DNA from: JANXQG01 sp963780045
Lineage (GTDB): Bacteria; Planctomycetota; Planctomycetia; Pirellulales; Thermoguttaceae
Direction: 5' to 3'
Length of the DNA: 64,000 nucleotides
Assembly: GCA_963780045.1 (NCBI GenBank)
Contig: CAVZZZ010000001.1
Coordinates: 3,658,001 to 3,722,000 of the forward strand
Within the stretch, counting starts at the first letter, position 1. Each line of letters begins with the position of its first letter. Positions 48,501 through 55,085 of this stretch are shown here, in pieces. The notes under the pieces are model-generated. The model searched no databases. It was given only the letters and a program-made list of their open reading frames with translations, and was not told the origin of the DNA. A program made the translations under genes and the position numbers.

Positions 48501-50223
48501 AAAAATCGCGCAGCTTCGTTTCAATCACCTTCTCCGCTGCTTCGACCGTCAGGCCGCGGAGTTGGACTCGCCCATATTCCGGTCCCAGCGCCAGGTTTCC
48601 ATCCGGTTCCACGCAATAGTAGCCGTCGATCGGCACGTCGGGCGGGACATTGGCGCGGATCTGCAAGACATCGAGCGGCTCGATGGTACTTCGAGCCTGC
48701 GCGGTCTTGGCCGGTTCCTTCGGTGTTTTCGCGGCCGGGCCGGGCGATGGCGCCAACTCAAGCGTGACGGCTCCCTGCGGATCGACGTGCGCCGTGCTCC
48801 CGTCGGGCACTTCAACGGTTGTGGTCGTGCCGTCCTTCTTCAGGTGGATGAGTATGCCCAATGCCAGTCCGAGTCCGCCGAAGAAGAGCAGCGCGACAGC
48901 GGTAGACACGATTCGTTTTCTGCCTGACCAGCCCGTAGGCCGGAACAAGCGCAGCGCGGTTCCGGCAGGGGGAAGTGGTGCCGAACCGTTGCCGGAACTG
49001 CGCTGCGCTTGTTCCGGCCCACATAATTCAGCAACTCCCGTCGGTAGCGGCACGACGGTGGGCTGCTGGACGTGGGCCAGGCACTCTTCCAGCAACTTGG
49101 CCACTTCGCCGGCTGATTGGAAACGGTCTTCCGGCCGCTTGGCCATGAGCTTGCCGACGATGCCGCAGAGCCAGTCGGGAATGTCCGGATTGATCTCGCG
49201 GATCGGACGCGGCTCGTCGTCAGTAATCCGCCGCAAAACGCCATAACTCGTCTCGGCGCGGAAGGGAGGCCGGCCGGTACACATGGCATAGAGCACGCTG
49301 CCAAGACTGAACAGGTCGCTCCGCTGGTCCACCGGCTCGCCGCGGGCCTGTTCGGGCGACATGTATTGCGGCGTGCCGGCGATGATGCCGGTCTTCGTCA
49401 GGCTGGCGTCGTCGGCTGCGCGCGCCAAGCCGAAATCGGTGAGCTTCACCCGCTCGATGCCGTCGGCCAGCATGATGTTAGCCGGCTTCACGTCGCGATG
49501 GACCAACCCCTGGGCATGAGCGGCGGCTAACCCGGCGGCGGCTTGCATTCCCACTCGCAGGATTTCTACGACCGCCAGCGGCCCTTCGTCGTCCAGCCGC
49601 CGCTGCAACGATGGCCCGCGGACGTAGGGCATGACCAGATAGGGCAGCCCGGCAGCTTCCGCCACATGGTAGATTTCCATTACGTTGTCGTGGACCACGG
49701 CGGCGGATGCCCGGCCCTCGCGGGAGAAGCGCTTTCTTGCCGCCCCGCTGCTGCCCAAGTGCGGGGCGAGGATTTTTATCGCCACATAACGGTTCAAGGC
49801 GGCGTCGAGCGCTTTGAGCACCACGCCCATCCCGCCACTGCCGACGACGCCTACGACTTCGTAAGTCCCCCAGCGTCCGAGCGAGCGGTCGTCGTCGGTC
49901 GGCGCCAAGAGTTTTAGAATCGTGGCTTGGCTAGAGAAGGCTTCTTCGGCGGCGGACGAATCGGAGTCTGCCTCCACATCCTTCATCCCCTGCTCCGAAC
50001 CCGTCGCAAGCGACAGGGCGAAGGGTTGCGGTTGGTCGTCACGCAAGGAATCCTGCACTTCGCGCCATACATCGCCGCTGGCGGCGGCCGATTCGAGCTT
50101 CCGGCAACAATCGCCGCATTCGCTCAGGTGAGACTCGAACGCGCCCTGCTCGTCCGCGCCAAGCTGCTGTTGCAGGAACAGCTCGATGCGGTCGGGATGG
50201 CAAGTAGATTGGCGGATGGTCAT
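45553..50223 (-). CDS. Ser/Thr protein kinase fused to polysaccharide-export-like repeats and a Wzz-like segment
   Basis: A 1,556-residue intact fusion. Residues 1-60: anti-sigma-type zinc finger (HLSECGDCC, His32, Cys36, Cys39). Residues ~120-385: Hanks-type kinase with VGSGGMGVV, Lys150 in VAIKIL, HRDVKPANI (Asp244) and DFGLA (Asp263). Residues ~400-430 come from an in-frame palindrome. A transmembrane helix (VALLFFGGLGLALGILIHL, ~443-461) follows. Three ~75-residue Poly_export-like repeats sit at ~512-586, 600-677 and 687-763, each with I-x-P-x-D-x-L, ALGPEYGRV and GLTVEAAE-type motifs. Residues ~1037-1140 resemble the Wzz/chain-length region (LVNVVVNTYLKQVERIKREA). The C-terminal ~330 residues resemble a LolA-type outer fold but are unassigned. 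The upstream ECF sigma gene on the same strand is the likely signalling partner. Confidence 0.88.
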   Translation of the reverse strand: MTIRQSTCHPDRIELFLQQQLGADEQGAFESHLSECGDCCRKLESAAASGDVWREVQDSLRDDQPQPFALSLATGSEQGMKDVEADSDSSAAEEAFSSQATILKLLAPTDDDRSLGRWGTYEVVGVVGSGGMGVVLKALDAALNRYVAIKILAPHLGSSGAARKRFSREGRASAAVVHDNVMEIYHVAEAAGLPYLVMPYVRGPSLQRRLDDEGPLAVVEILRVGMQAAAGLAAAHAQGLVHRDVKPANIMLADGIERVKLTDFGLARAADDASLTKTGIIAGTPQYMSPEQARGEPVDQRSDLFSLGSVLYAMCTGRPPFRAETSYGVLRRITDDEPRPIREINPDIPDWLCGIVGKLMAKRPEDRFQSAGEVAKLLEECLAHVQQPTVVPLPTGVAELCGPEQAQRSSGNGSAPLPPAGTALRLFRPTGWSGRKRIVSTAVALLFFGGLGLALGILIHLKKDGTTTTVEVPDGSTAHVDPQGAVTLELAPSPGPAAKTPKEPAKTAQARSTIEPLDVLQIRANVPPDVPIDGYYCVEPDGNLALGPEYGRVQLRGLTVEAAEKVIETKLRDFWQEPKVQVTLARLNPPWHEAAVPRLPFTIAPFDVLQIRVPDAPQDQPIDNYFLVEAEGTVALGPEYGRVQLKGLTLEEAQRAIDRKLQAVLKDPKAWVTLACRVRPAPAPRAPYTIKPDDLLYITAAGVPPDWPIDGMCAVEPRGTIALGPQYGRFNVQGLSLEAAEKAIEKKLREFLKDPAVSVTVAGWADPTGAFRPGPSAANTPSNLYEVKKPSGTVPKSTIRGYEVPQGQWNDGWSMRLRPDKTVWTSNESPEFTLDLRRREAAGKDKEQKDLLLNLGFMLGNGGAIFPDAVHLVLTDSAGKARKLELMGPPGVAGRVDAFVVPVAPGSTYSLRLRLADFWCPDTKEFRIALGPGEYRLHAVLESKPPQHNNLGMRMDVMRIWKGTLESAPVAISVVRAETSQNGAETTSGTVSQPVRGSSSAVLKDGSYTPSALLLVPRQGFDLTYLKSYKLTQRELLLSRLVLHTALQDQELAKLASVQQAIAAGDAENWLRHQLRVSFPEKTDLIEVSCGRADPKEAVALVNVVVNTYLKQVERIKREARLKALDQEREKLNADLRKTPPVTLMRAAETRIQPRTNAEVPGAERSSGTVRPPDVTTPGGSAVSQEPNPADSFQACWEALRHVAPPANRGRPMMSPEDIARFARLPEEKQKEAMIEGIKKIQRACGNVSLSTTTCISKVGDPGKNYVDGPITLLSCGEFGTHVYDLRRIAGSYRVEATNWSLSRQHRKPRVEIRNHDAESGVNRYLFGEKLANGSQQDHARIDKYPAANILAECSYASYLGGFEHLFDDYYKVLTDHASALRVRGVDRQSRLVEVGFAYKDQRRKETVSGTAWLDLGKDWMLRKMRLQRKDAVRAREGYVLIEVSASELFDGAWMPTMFEEIVWDSENNSGKADDPFSSTDDVSREKNFGNLRETVAANIKLGSVKRKDLEVVFPAGTVVDDLITGDRWTVGKETTSGPRGTAAISRAQSKDKSLR
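48938..49019. repeat. Palindromic element inside the kinase gene
   Basis: Arms 48938-48967 and 48990-49019 pair over 30 bases with one mismatch (left arm begins GGCCGGAACAAGCGCAGCGC), loop 22 bases. Translated in frame into the linker between kinase domain and membrane helix (GPEQAQRSSGNGSAPLPPAG). Confidence 0.87.
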
Positions 50224-50319
50224 TTAGAAGTTACCAAAAGGTTTCGATATACCAATGCCCTCGGCTTGCCCGAGGGTGTTTACGTTCATCGCTACAGCCG
50301 CGCCGCACCAATACCCCTT

Positions 50320-50365
50320 CTCCCGTGTTCCGCGGCGGCGGCTTCGCCGCCGCGGAACACGGGAG
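50320..50365. repeat. Perfect 21-base-pair hairpin upstream of the kinase gene
   Basis: Arms 50320-50340 and 50345-50365 (CTCCCGTGTTCCGCGGCGGC plus G, and its complement) with a four-base loop GCTT. It lies between the ECF sigma gene stop (50453) and the kinase start (50223), so it could attenuate read-through from one to the other. Confidence 0.85.
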
Positions 50366-50452
50366 TAAAAGACACAAAGGTGATCGGATGTAGCTGCGAA
50401 CGTGAGACTCTCCCTGGGCAAGCCAGGGGCATCTTGTTCTCCGCAACCTCAA

Positions 50453-51052
50453 TCACGTTTCCTCCTCATACTCCGCGACCTTTTCCTGTATCCTCCGAAT
50501 GATGCGGCTGCGTGCGGCGTATATCGCGCCGGTGTCTTTTGCCAACTCCTTCGCCGCGTCCGCGATGGAGCGGCCGTCGATCGCCGTGAGCCAAAAGGCA
50601 CTCCAAGTGTCCGCGCGGAACTCCTTGCGGATTCGATGGGCGGCCCAGCGGAACACTTCGCGGCGGTATTCCAGCCGCAGCAGGTCCGAATCGGGCCCGC
50701 CGGGCGACTCGCGCTGGTCGAGCACCGCCTGGATCGCCGAGTCGCCCGACGCGCGGTCGGGCTTCCGCCGCGTGACGGCGTCGAGGATGGCGTTCGCTGC
50801 CACGCGATGGAGCCAGGTGCGGAACTTGGCGCGTTTCGGGTCGTGTTCCCGCCGTTCGATCGCCTTGGCCACGGATGTCAGAACCTCCTGGGCCACGTCT
50901 TCCGCGTCGGCCGCCTGCATGTCCTTTTGCCGAGCGAGCCGCAGGATGACGGGCCGGTAGATTTCGACGAACTCCTCCCAAGCCGCCCGATCCGCCGGAT
51001 CGCGGACGCGGACGAGCAAGCTAGGCCGTGTTTCCGGGGCCAAACACATCAT
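50453..51052 (-). CDS. ECF-type RNA polymerase sigma factor, partner of the kinase fusion
   Basis: A 199-residue sigma-70 protein: region 2 RPVILRLARQKDMQAADAED and VAQEVLTSVAKAIERREHDP with FRTWLHRVAANAILDAVTRR, and region 4 RKEFRADTWSAFWLTAIDGR and IADAAKELAKDTGAIYAARS. This version (PADRAAWEEFVEIYRPVI start) is the planctomycete type usually encoded directly before a Ser/Thr kinase carrying an N-terminal zinc finger, as here: the kinase starts 230 bases downstream on the same strand. Inference: the zinc finger holds the sigma factor and phosphorylation or signal binding releases it. Met2 is an alternative start. Confidence 0.88.
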   Translation of the reverse strand: MMCLAPETRPSLLVRVRDPADRAAWEEFVEIYRPVILRLARQKDMQAADAEDVAQEVLTSVAKAIERREHDPKRAKFRTWLHRVAANAILDAVTRRKPDRASGDSAIQAVLDQRESPGGPDSDLLRLEYRREVFRWAAHRIRKEFRADTWSAFWLTAIDGRSIADAAKELAKDTGAIYAARSRIIRRIQEKVAEYEEET

Positions 51053-51269
51053 TAGCGGACCCTTCTACTGACATATACGCAGGCAGGGCCGATTTCTGAC
51101 AATCGCCAAAGCGTGAATGCGTCCGCCGCGCCGTATGCGCGAACGTAACGCCGCGTCCATTGTATCGCTCTTTGAGCAGCTTGAAGACTTGTCAGCCGAC
51201 GGCTTGCATCAGCAGCCAAGAAACGGCGCCGCCCGCGAGAAATCTCCGGGCGGCGCGGCAAGACGAATC

Positions 51270-51599
51270 CTAGAACACGTCCAGGTTGAAATGGTGGCCG
51301 CCGTAGAACCGCCGGTCCTGCGGATACTCGCTGTGCCACGTGCGGTTGTAGACGGGAATCTGCATTTCGGGCGGGTAGCGGTAATACATGTTGCCCGAAC
51401 TGCGGTAGTAGTCCGGTCCCCAGAAGTTCTGGGGATAGTAGACATACGGGTAGTGGTAGAGGCGTTGCCAGTCCTGGGTGCTGTACGTCTGGTTCCATTG
51501 CTGGCCAAACGCCTGTTGTTGGGCCATGGCTTTCGACGTTCCGCAGACCGCCCCTAAAGCGGCGGCGCACGCCAGTGCGAGAATTACGCGGCGAATCAT
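51270..51599 (-). CDS. Small secreted Tyr-rich protein, unknown function
   Basis: A 109-residue exported protein. ATG 51597-51599 follows AGGGGGA with a five-base gap and begins a signal peptide (MIRRVILALACAAALGAVCG, cleaved near AMA-QQQ). The mature part is rich in Tyr, Trp and His: LYHYPYVYYPQNFWGPDYYR, MQIPVYNRTWHSEYPQDRRF and GGHHFNLDVF. The YPQNFWGxDYYRSS pattern recurs in planctomycete secreted proteins without a known role. Standing alone, with the sigma factor gene ending 218 bases away on the same strand. Confidence 0.75.
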   Translation of the reverse strand: MIRRVILALACAAALGAVCGTSKAMAQQQAFGQQWNQTYSTQDWQRLYHYPYVYYPQNFWGPDYYRSSGNMYYRYPPEMQIPVYNRTWHSEYPQDRRFYGGHHFNLDVF

Positions 51600-51811
51600 G
51601 AAATCCCCCTTTTTACACGAGCATGGAAGGCTGCTCAATTTGAGCATCGGCAATCGCTACCACCGACATTGAAGGAATACAAGGCAGAATCGTTACGGCA
51701 GGCACAAAGCGAAAACGCACATCGTACAAACCACCTGCGAGGGGCTGGACAAATCGTGCTGTTTCGCGTAACAATTGGGTTCGTGGCGCCAGCAGTCGTG
51801 GAGGGCATGCT

Positions 51812-52993
51812 ATGGTCGCACGTTTCGCTCATCTGAAACGGTCTTGTCGAAATCTGTCACTAATTCGCCGGTCATCGGGCTTTACACTCGTTGAACTGCT
51901 GGTGGTGATCGCCATTATTGGCACTTTGATGAGCTTGATCTTGCCGGCCGTGCAAATGGGGCGTGAGGCGGCCCGCAGGACCCAATGCCAGAATAATCTC
52001 AGGCAGATTGGCGTGGCGTTGAACACGCACGCGGAAACCTACGGAACCTATCCGCCAGGGGCGACGCTTTGCTCGGACCCAGCCAACTCGTGGTGTTCCG
52101 CGGGCACGGACGCGGGTCAGTGCATTCATTGCCAGGGTCTGAACTGGAACCACTTCATCTTCGACCAATTGGACCTGGGAAGGCTTTACGACGAAATGGT
52201 GTACTTCGCCGTCAACGCATCCGGCCTATATAAAAATGCGGTCGACGACAACAAATTGGGTTACAATCTCGACGCAAACGGTCCCGGCACGAAAAACATA
52301 GCGGTGTATATCTGTCCGAGTTCCGACCGCCGCGATCCCACGTTGGACTTATGGGATCCGCCCGGGGCGTGGGATCTCGAAGGCCCCTCCAGGAATTCGC
52401 GCGGCAATTACGCCGCCTGCTGGGGCGCAGGCGTCTACCTTAACACTTCGATTAGTCTCATCGACGGGACGCGCGCCCCGTCGCCCTTGGACGGCCTGTT
52501 CGGCGTAACCTACATCCCGGGTTGGGCTGCATATCCGTCGCCCTATCAGGGAACCTGGAAGGTCTGCCCTAATTGCGGTACGCCGCCCGCCGCAGTGAAG
52601 AGTGGTCTTTCCAACACCATGGCCGTCAGCGAAGTACGTGTTGTGAACAGCCAAATTGACATTCGCGGATCGTGGTCGATTAATTCGCCGGGCGGCGGAT
52701 TGTTCATGGCCAAAACGCGCCCCAACGCCGGCGGCGGAAACAACTCGGACGAGGCACGCGACACGTTGCTGTTTTGCGATCAGTCCGCTTTTCCACCGAG
52801 CAACCCCATGTACTGCAATCAGGACCAGGGTGACGCAAACATTTGGGCCGCGGTGCGCAGCCAGCATCCCGGCGGTGTGAACGTACTTATGGCCGACGGT
52901 GCGGTGGGTTTCGTCTCCAATTCGGTGAGCATCGATACTTGGCAATCAATTGCTACTATAGCCGGAAACGAACCGATAACCCGTCCGTTCTAG
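51812..52993 (+). CDS. DUF1559 protein with prepilin-type N-terminus (copy C, intact)
   Basis: A 393-residue protein. After a short basic lead it has SGFTLVELLVVIAIIGTLMS, the prepilin methylation signal and helix, then GREAARRTQCQNNLRQIGVA, the DUF1559 core, and at the C-terminus QHPGGVNVLMADGAVGFVSN, the H-x-G-G-x-N/A-x4-ADG motif that ends almost all members. Unlike copies A and B it has no Cys-rich CYCCQT segment and is not frameshifted. A lipoprotein-like gene follows 15 bases downstream, the usual DUF1559 companion arrangement. Probably a surface pseudopilin-like protein. Confidence 0.9.
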   Translation: MVARFAHLKRSCRNLSLIRRSSGFTLVELLVVIAIIGTLMSLILPAVQMGREAARRTQCQNNLRQIGVALNTHAETYGTYPPGATLCSDPANSWCSAGTDAGQCIHCQGLNWNHFIFDQLDLGRLYDEMVYFAVNASGLYKNAVDDNKLGYNLDANGPGTKNIAVYICPSSDRRDPTLDLWDPPGAWDLEGPSRNSRGNYAACWGAGVYLNTSISLIDGTRAPSPLDGLFGVTYIPGWAAYPSPYQGTWKVCPNCGTPPAAVKSGLSNTMAVSEVRVVNSQIDIRGSWSINSPGGGLFMAKTRPNAGGGNNSDEARDTLLFCDQSAFPPSNPMYCNQDQGDANIWAAVRSQHPGGVNVLMADGAVGFVSNSVSIDTWQSIATIAGNEPITRPF

Positions 52994-53008
52994 CAGGCTC
53001 CGCCTGCG

Positions 53009-53587
53009 TTGCTCGAAACGGTTCGAACCATCGTAAAACATCGTCGAATCTCAAACGAAAACAAATGTGGCTTGCAATGGTTGCCGACCGCAAAGGCCCC
53101 GAAGGTACTTGCAACGCGCTTCAATGCGCGGTTGCTCCTTCTTCCGATCGCCCTTTATTTGGGGACCGCACTCGGTTGCAAGGACGCCGCGGTTTCCGAT
53201 CCGGACATTCCCGAGAGTCTCAAAGTGACCCGGCTGGTCGACATGGTGGATGACTTTGCCAGCGAGCCGGACGAGGTCAAGCTCGTCCCCCGATTGTTTG
53301 CTGCCGGCAGCGAACCGTCCGCGAAGGACTTGCCGCGCTATTCCGATTATCGCTATGAAGGAAAGCCGGCGGTGTTCAACGGCGATATTGCAACAGTGGT
53401 CGTGATGGTCAAGGACGCAAAGACGGGCAAGCCTGCGGGCGAAGTGACATGGTCGATGAAAAAGCTCAAGAACGTCAAGGCCTCCTGGAATAGCGCCGAA
53501 TCAAGCAAAGGGGAAGTCGTCGTCCGGCAGGAGCAAGGCGGCAGGGACCTCTGGCGGATTACCGATGCCCCGTTGCCGGCGAAGTGA
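53009..53587 (+). CDS. Lipoprotein-like companion of the DUF1559 gene
   Basis: A 192-codon frame from a TTG at 53009; no ATG is available in frame. The signal core is LLLLPIALYLGTALGCKDAA with a lipobox-type Cys, so the true start lies at a TTG or GTG 40 codons or fewer before it. The mature part begins DPDIPESLKVTRLVDMVDDF and ends DLWRITDAPLPAK. It resembles no family I can name. It sits directly after DUF1559 copy C in the same direction and is probably co-transcribed. A short alternative ATG frame at 53064 overlaps it, so a start-region indel is possible. Confidence 0.6.
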   Translation: MLETVRTIVKHRRISNENKCGLQWLPTAKAPKVLATRFNARLLLLPIALYLGTALGCKDAAVSDPDIPESLKVTRLVDMVDDFASEPDEVKLVPRLFAAGSEPSAKDLPRYSDYRYEGKPAVFNGDIATVVVMVKDAKTGKPAGEVTWSMKKLKNVKASWNSAESSKGEVVVRQEQGGRDLWRITDAPLPAK

Positions 53588-53606
53588 GATGCCAAGTACT
53601 CAGGTA

Positions 53607-54545
53607 CTATGTACTGGGTAGTGTTCGCTCAGTGGCGTGCAGTTGTTTGAGACCGTCCAAGAACGTCGGATACACCAGCGTTACTCGCAATTCCTCAAGC
53701 ATCCGGCGATTGCTCACGCGCTTGTTGCCGCCGCGACGGCTAGCCGCTTTGCCGGGCAGCGCATCGTGGAACGCCGGCGACGGCATACCAAGTTGAAGTG
53801 CCGTCTCAGCTAGGAATTCGCGACGGTCTGCCGGGTGGCCGTCCGCGATGTTGTACGTCCGCGGCGGAATGGCGCGTGCTTCCGCAGCCAGCACCGCGGC
53901 GGCAGCGTCGTCCACGTGAATCAAGTTGATGCAATGTCCGGCGGGAACCGCCAGCGGATCGCGAACCGCTGAAGGGGACAGTCCCATTTTCGCCGATCGA
54001 CCGTTGTCTGGTGGCTGAGTTGATTGAGCGGCGAAAATCGGGACAGTCCCCGGCAGGCGTCGGGGACCGTAGATCCCCGCCAACCGCAGGACGATACCGC
54101 GATCGCCCAGCCGATGCGCCGCCAACACCTGTTCCGCCGCCAGCAGTGCGCGGCCCGATTCGCTCACCGGCCCGCAGGGCGAATTCTCATCGACCCAACC
54201 ACCTTCGTGTTCGGCATAAACGCCCGTTGAGCTGATCAGGACGACGCGGCGAACGTCCGGCCCGGCGGCGTCCAAAACCGCTTGCAGCCCGTCCACGTAG
54301 ACTGTCCAGCGCGACGGCCCGGCGCCTTCGCGATAACCGACGCAGTACAGCAGAGTCTCGGCCGCGGGCAGACCGCGCAGCGTCTCCGGCCGCGTGACGT
54401 CCGCCACGACCGGGAGGATCGCCGCCGCGGCCAGCGCCGCCGCGCTCGCCTCACGATGCACGACGCCCGCGACCTCGTGTCCCGCCGCCAGCCAGCGCTT
54501 CGCCACGCGATGTCCGAGATAACCGCAGCCGACGATGAGCTTCAT
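53607..54545 (-). CDS. NAD-dependent epimerase/dehydratase-like SDR protein
   Basis: A 312-residue extended short-chain-dehydrogenase-like protein. MKLIVGCGYLGHRVAKRWLA gives the Rossmann GxGYLG motif of the YeeZ-like subgroup; VVLISSTGVYAEHEG holds the Ser-x-x-Tyr region and LRLAGIYGPRR the substrate-side turn. The stretch GTVPIFAAQSTQPPDNGRSA and following is an in-frame palindrome product not expected in the fold; VPAGHCINLIHVDDAAAAVL resumes the family. Start ATG 54543-54545 overlaps the stop of ruvX by four bases (ATGA), so the two are translationally coupled. Substrate unknown. The frame extends upstream to 54791 only through shadow of ruvX. Confidence 0.83.
   Translation of the reverse strand: MKLIVGCGYLGHRVAKRWLAAGHEVAGVVHREASAAALAAAAILPVVADVTRPETLRGLPAAETLLYCVGYREGAGPSRWTVYVDGLQAVLDAAGPDVRRVVLISSTGVYAEHEGGWVDENSPCGPVSESGRALLAAEQVLAAHRLGDRGIVLRLAGIYGPRRLPGTVPIFAAQSTQPPDNGRSAKMGLSPSAVRDPLAVPAGHCINLIHVDDAAAAVLAAEARAIPPRTYNIADGHPADRREFLAETALQLGMPSPAFHDALPGKAASRRGGNKRVSNRRMLEELRVTLVYPTFLDGLKQLHATERTLPST
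53974..54051. repeat. Palindromic element inside the epimerase gene (GGGGACAGTCCC type)
   Basis: Arms 53974-53995 (GGGGACAGTCCCATTTTCGC plus CG) and 54029-54051 (CGGCGAAAATCGGGACAGTC plus CCC) pair with one mismatch and one bulge. Translated in frame between YGPRRLP and DPLAVPAGH. Confidence 0.85.
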
Positions 54546-54994
54546 CGAGTTGACTCCAAGTAGGCGGTGAGCATGATTTGCGCCGCCAGCATGTCGAGGC
54601 GCTTTTTGCGACGTGCGCGGGTCAGCCCGGCTTCCTGCAAAACCTCTTCGGCATTCCGGCTGGTGAAGCGTTCGTCGAAGAATTCCACCGGCAGCGCGGT
54701 AACTTCCGCCAGCCACTTGCCAAAGCCCCGCGCTTCCTGGGACTTGGGACTCTCGCGTCCGTCCAGATGAATGGGAAGACCGACAACCCAAAGCGCGATG
54801 CGTTCCTCTCGCGCTAGACGTTGGAAGTACTCCGCGTCCAGGGTCGGATTGCGGCGCGTGTAAATCTCCAGCGGGCTGGCGATTTTCCGCTCGGGATCGC
54901 TGATCGCTAACCCGATCCTAACGGTCCCGTAATCGACACCGCCGATTCGGCCGGAGGAGGCGGTTGGAGACGCGCTTGTCAGTTTGCCTGTCAA
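54542..54994 (-). CDS. ruvX: Putative Holliday-junction resolvase RuvX/YqgF (pre-16S rRNA nuclease)
   Basis: A 150-residue RNase H-fold nuclease. Motif GGVDYGTVRIGLAISDPE carries the first catalytic Asp; WVVGLPIHLDGRESPKSQEA the conserved GLP/GxxG loop; FFDERFTSRNAEEVL holds the Glu-Arg-x-Thr motif; RRKKRLDMLAAQIMLTAYLE ends with the last Asp. Length fits the family (about 140-150), with a short Ser/Thr-rich N-terminal extension. Family knowledge: processes the 5' end of pre-16S rRNA in E. coli. Its last four bases overlap the SDR gene start. Confidence 0.93.
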   Translation of the reverse strand: MTGKLTSASPTASSGRIGGVDYGTVRIGLAISDPERKIASPLEIYTRRNPTLDAEYFQRLAREERIALWVVGLPIHLDGRESPKSQEARGFGKWLAEVTALPVEFFDERFTSRNAEEVLQEAGLTRARRKKRLDMLAAQIMLTAYLESTR

Positions 54995-55085
54995 GTTGCC
55001 ACCTCGTTTAACAATTTAGCGCCGCTCGCATCGTGCGCACGCCTATGGTACGATACATGACGCGCTCAAGCAAGGGACGAGACCA

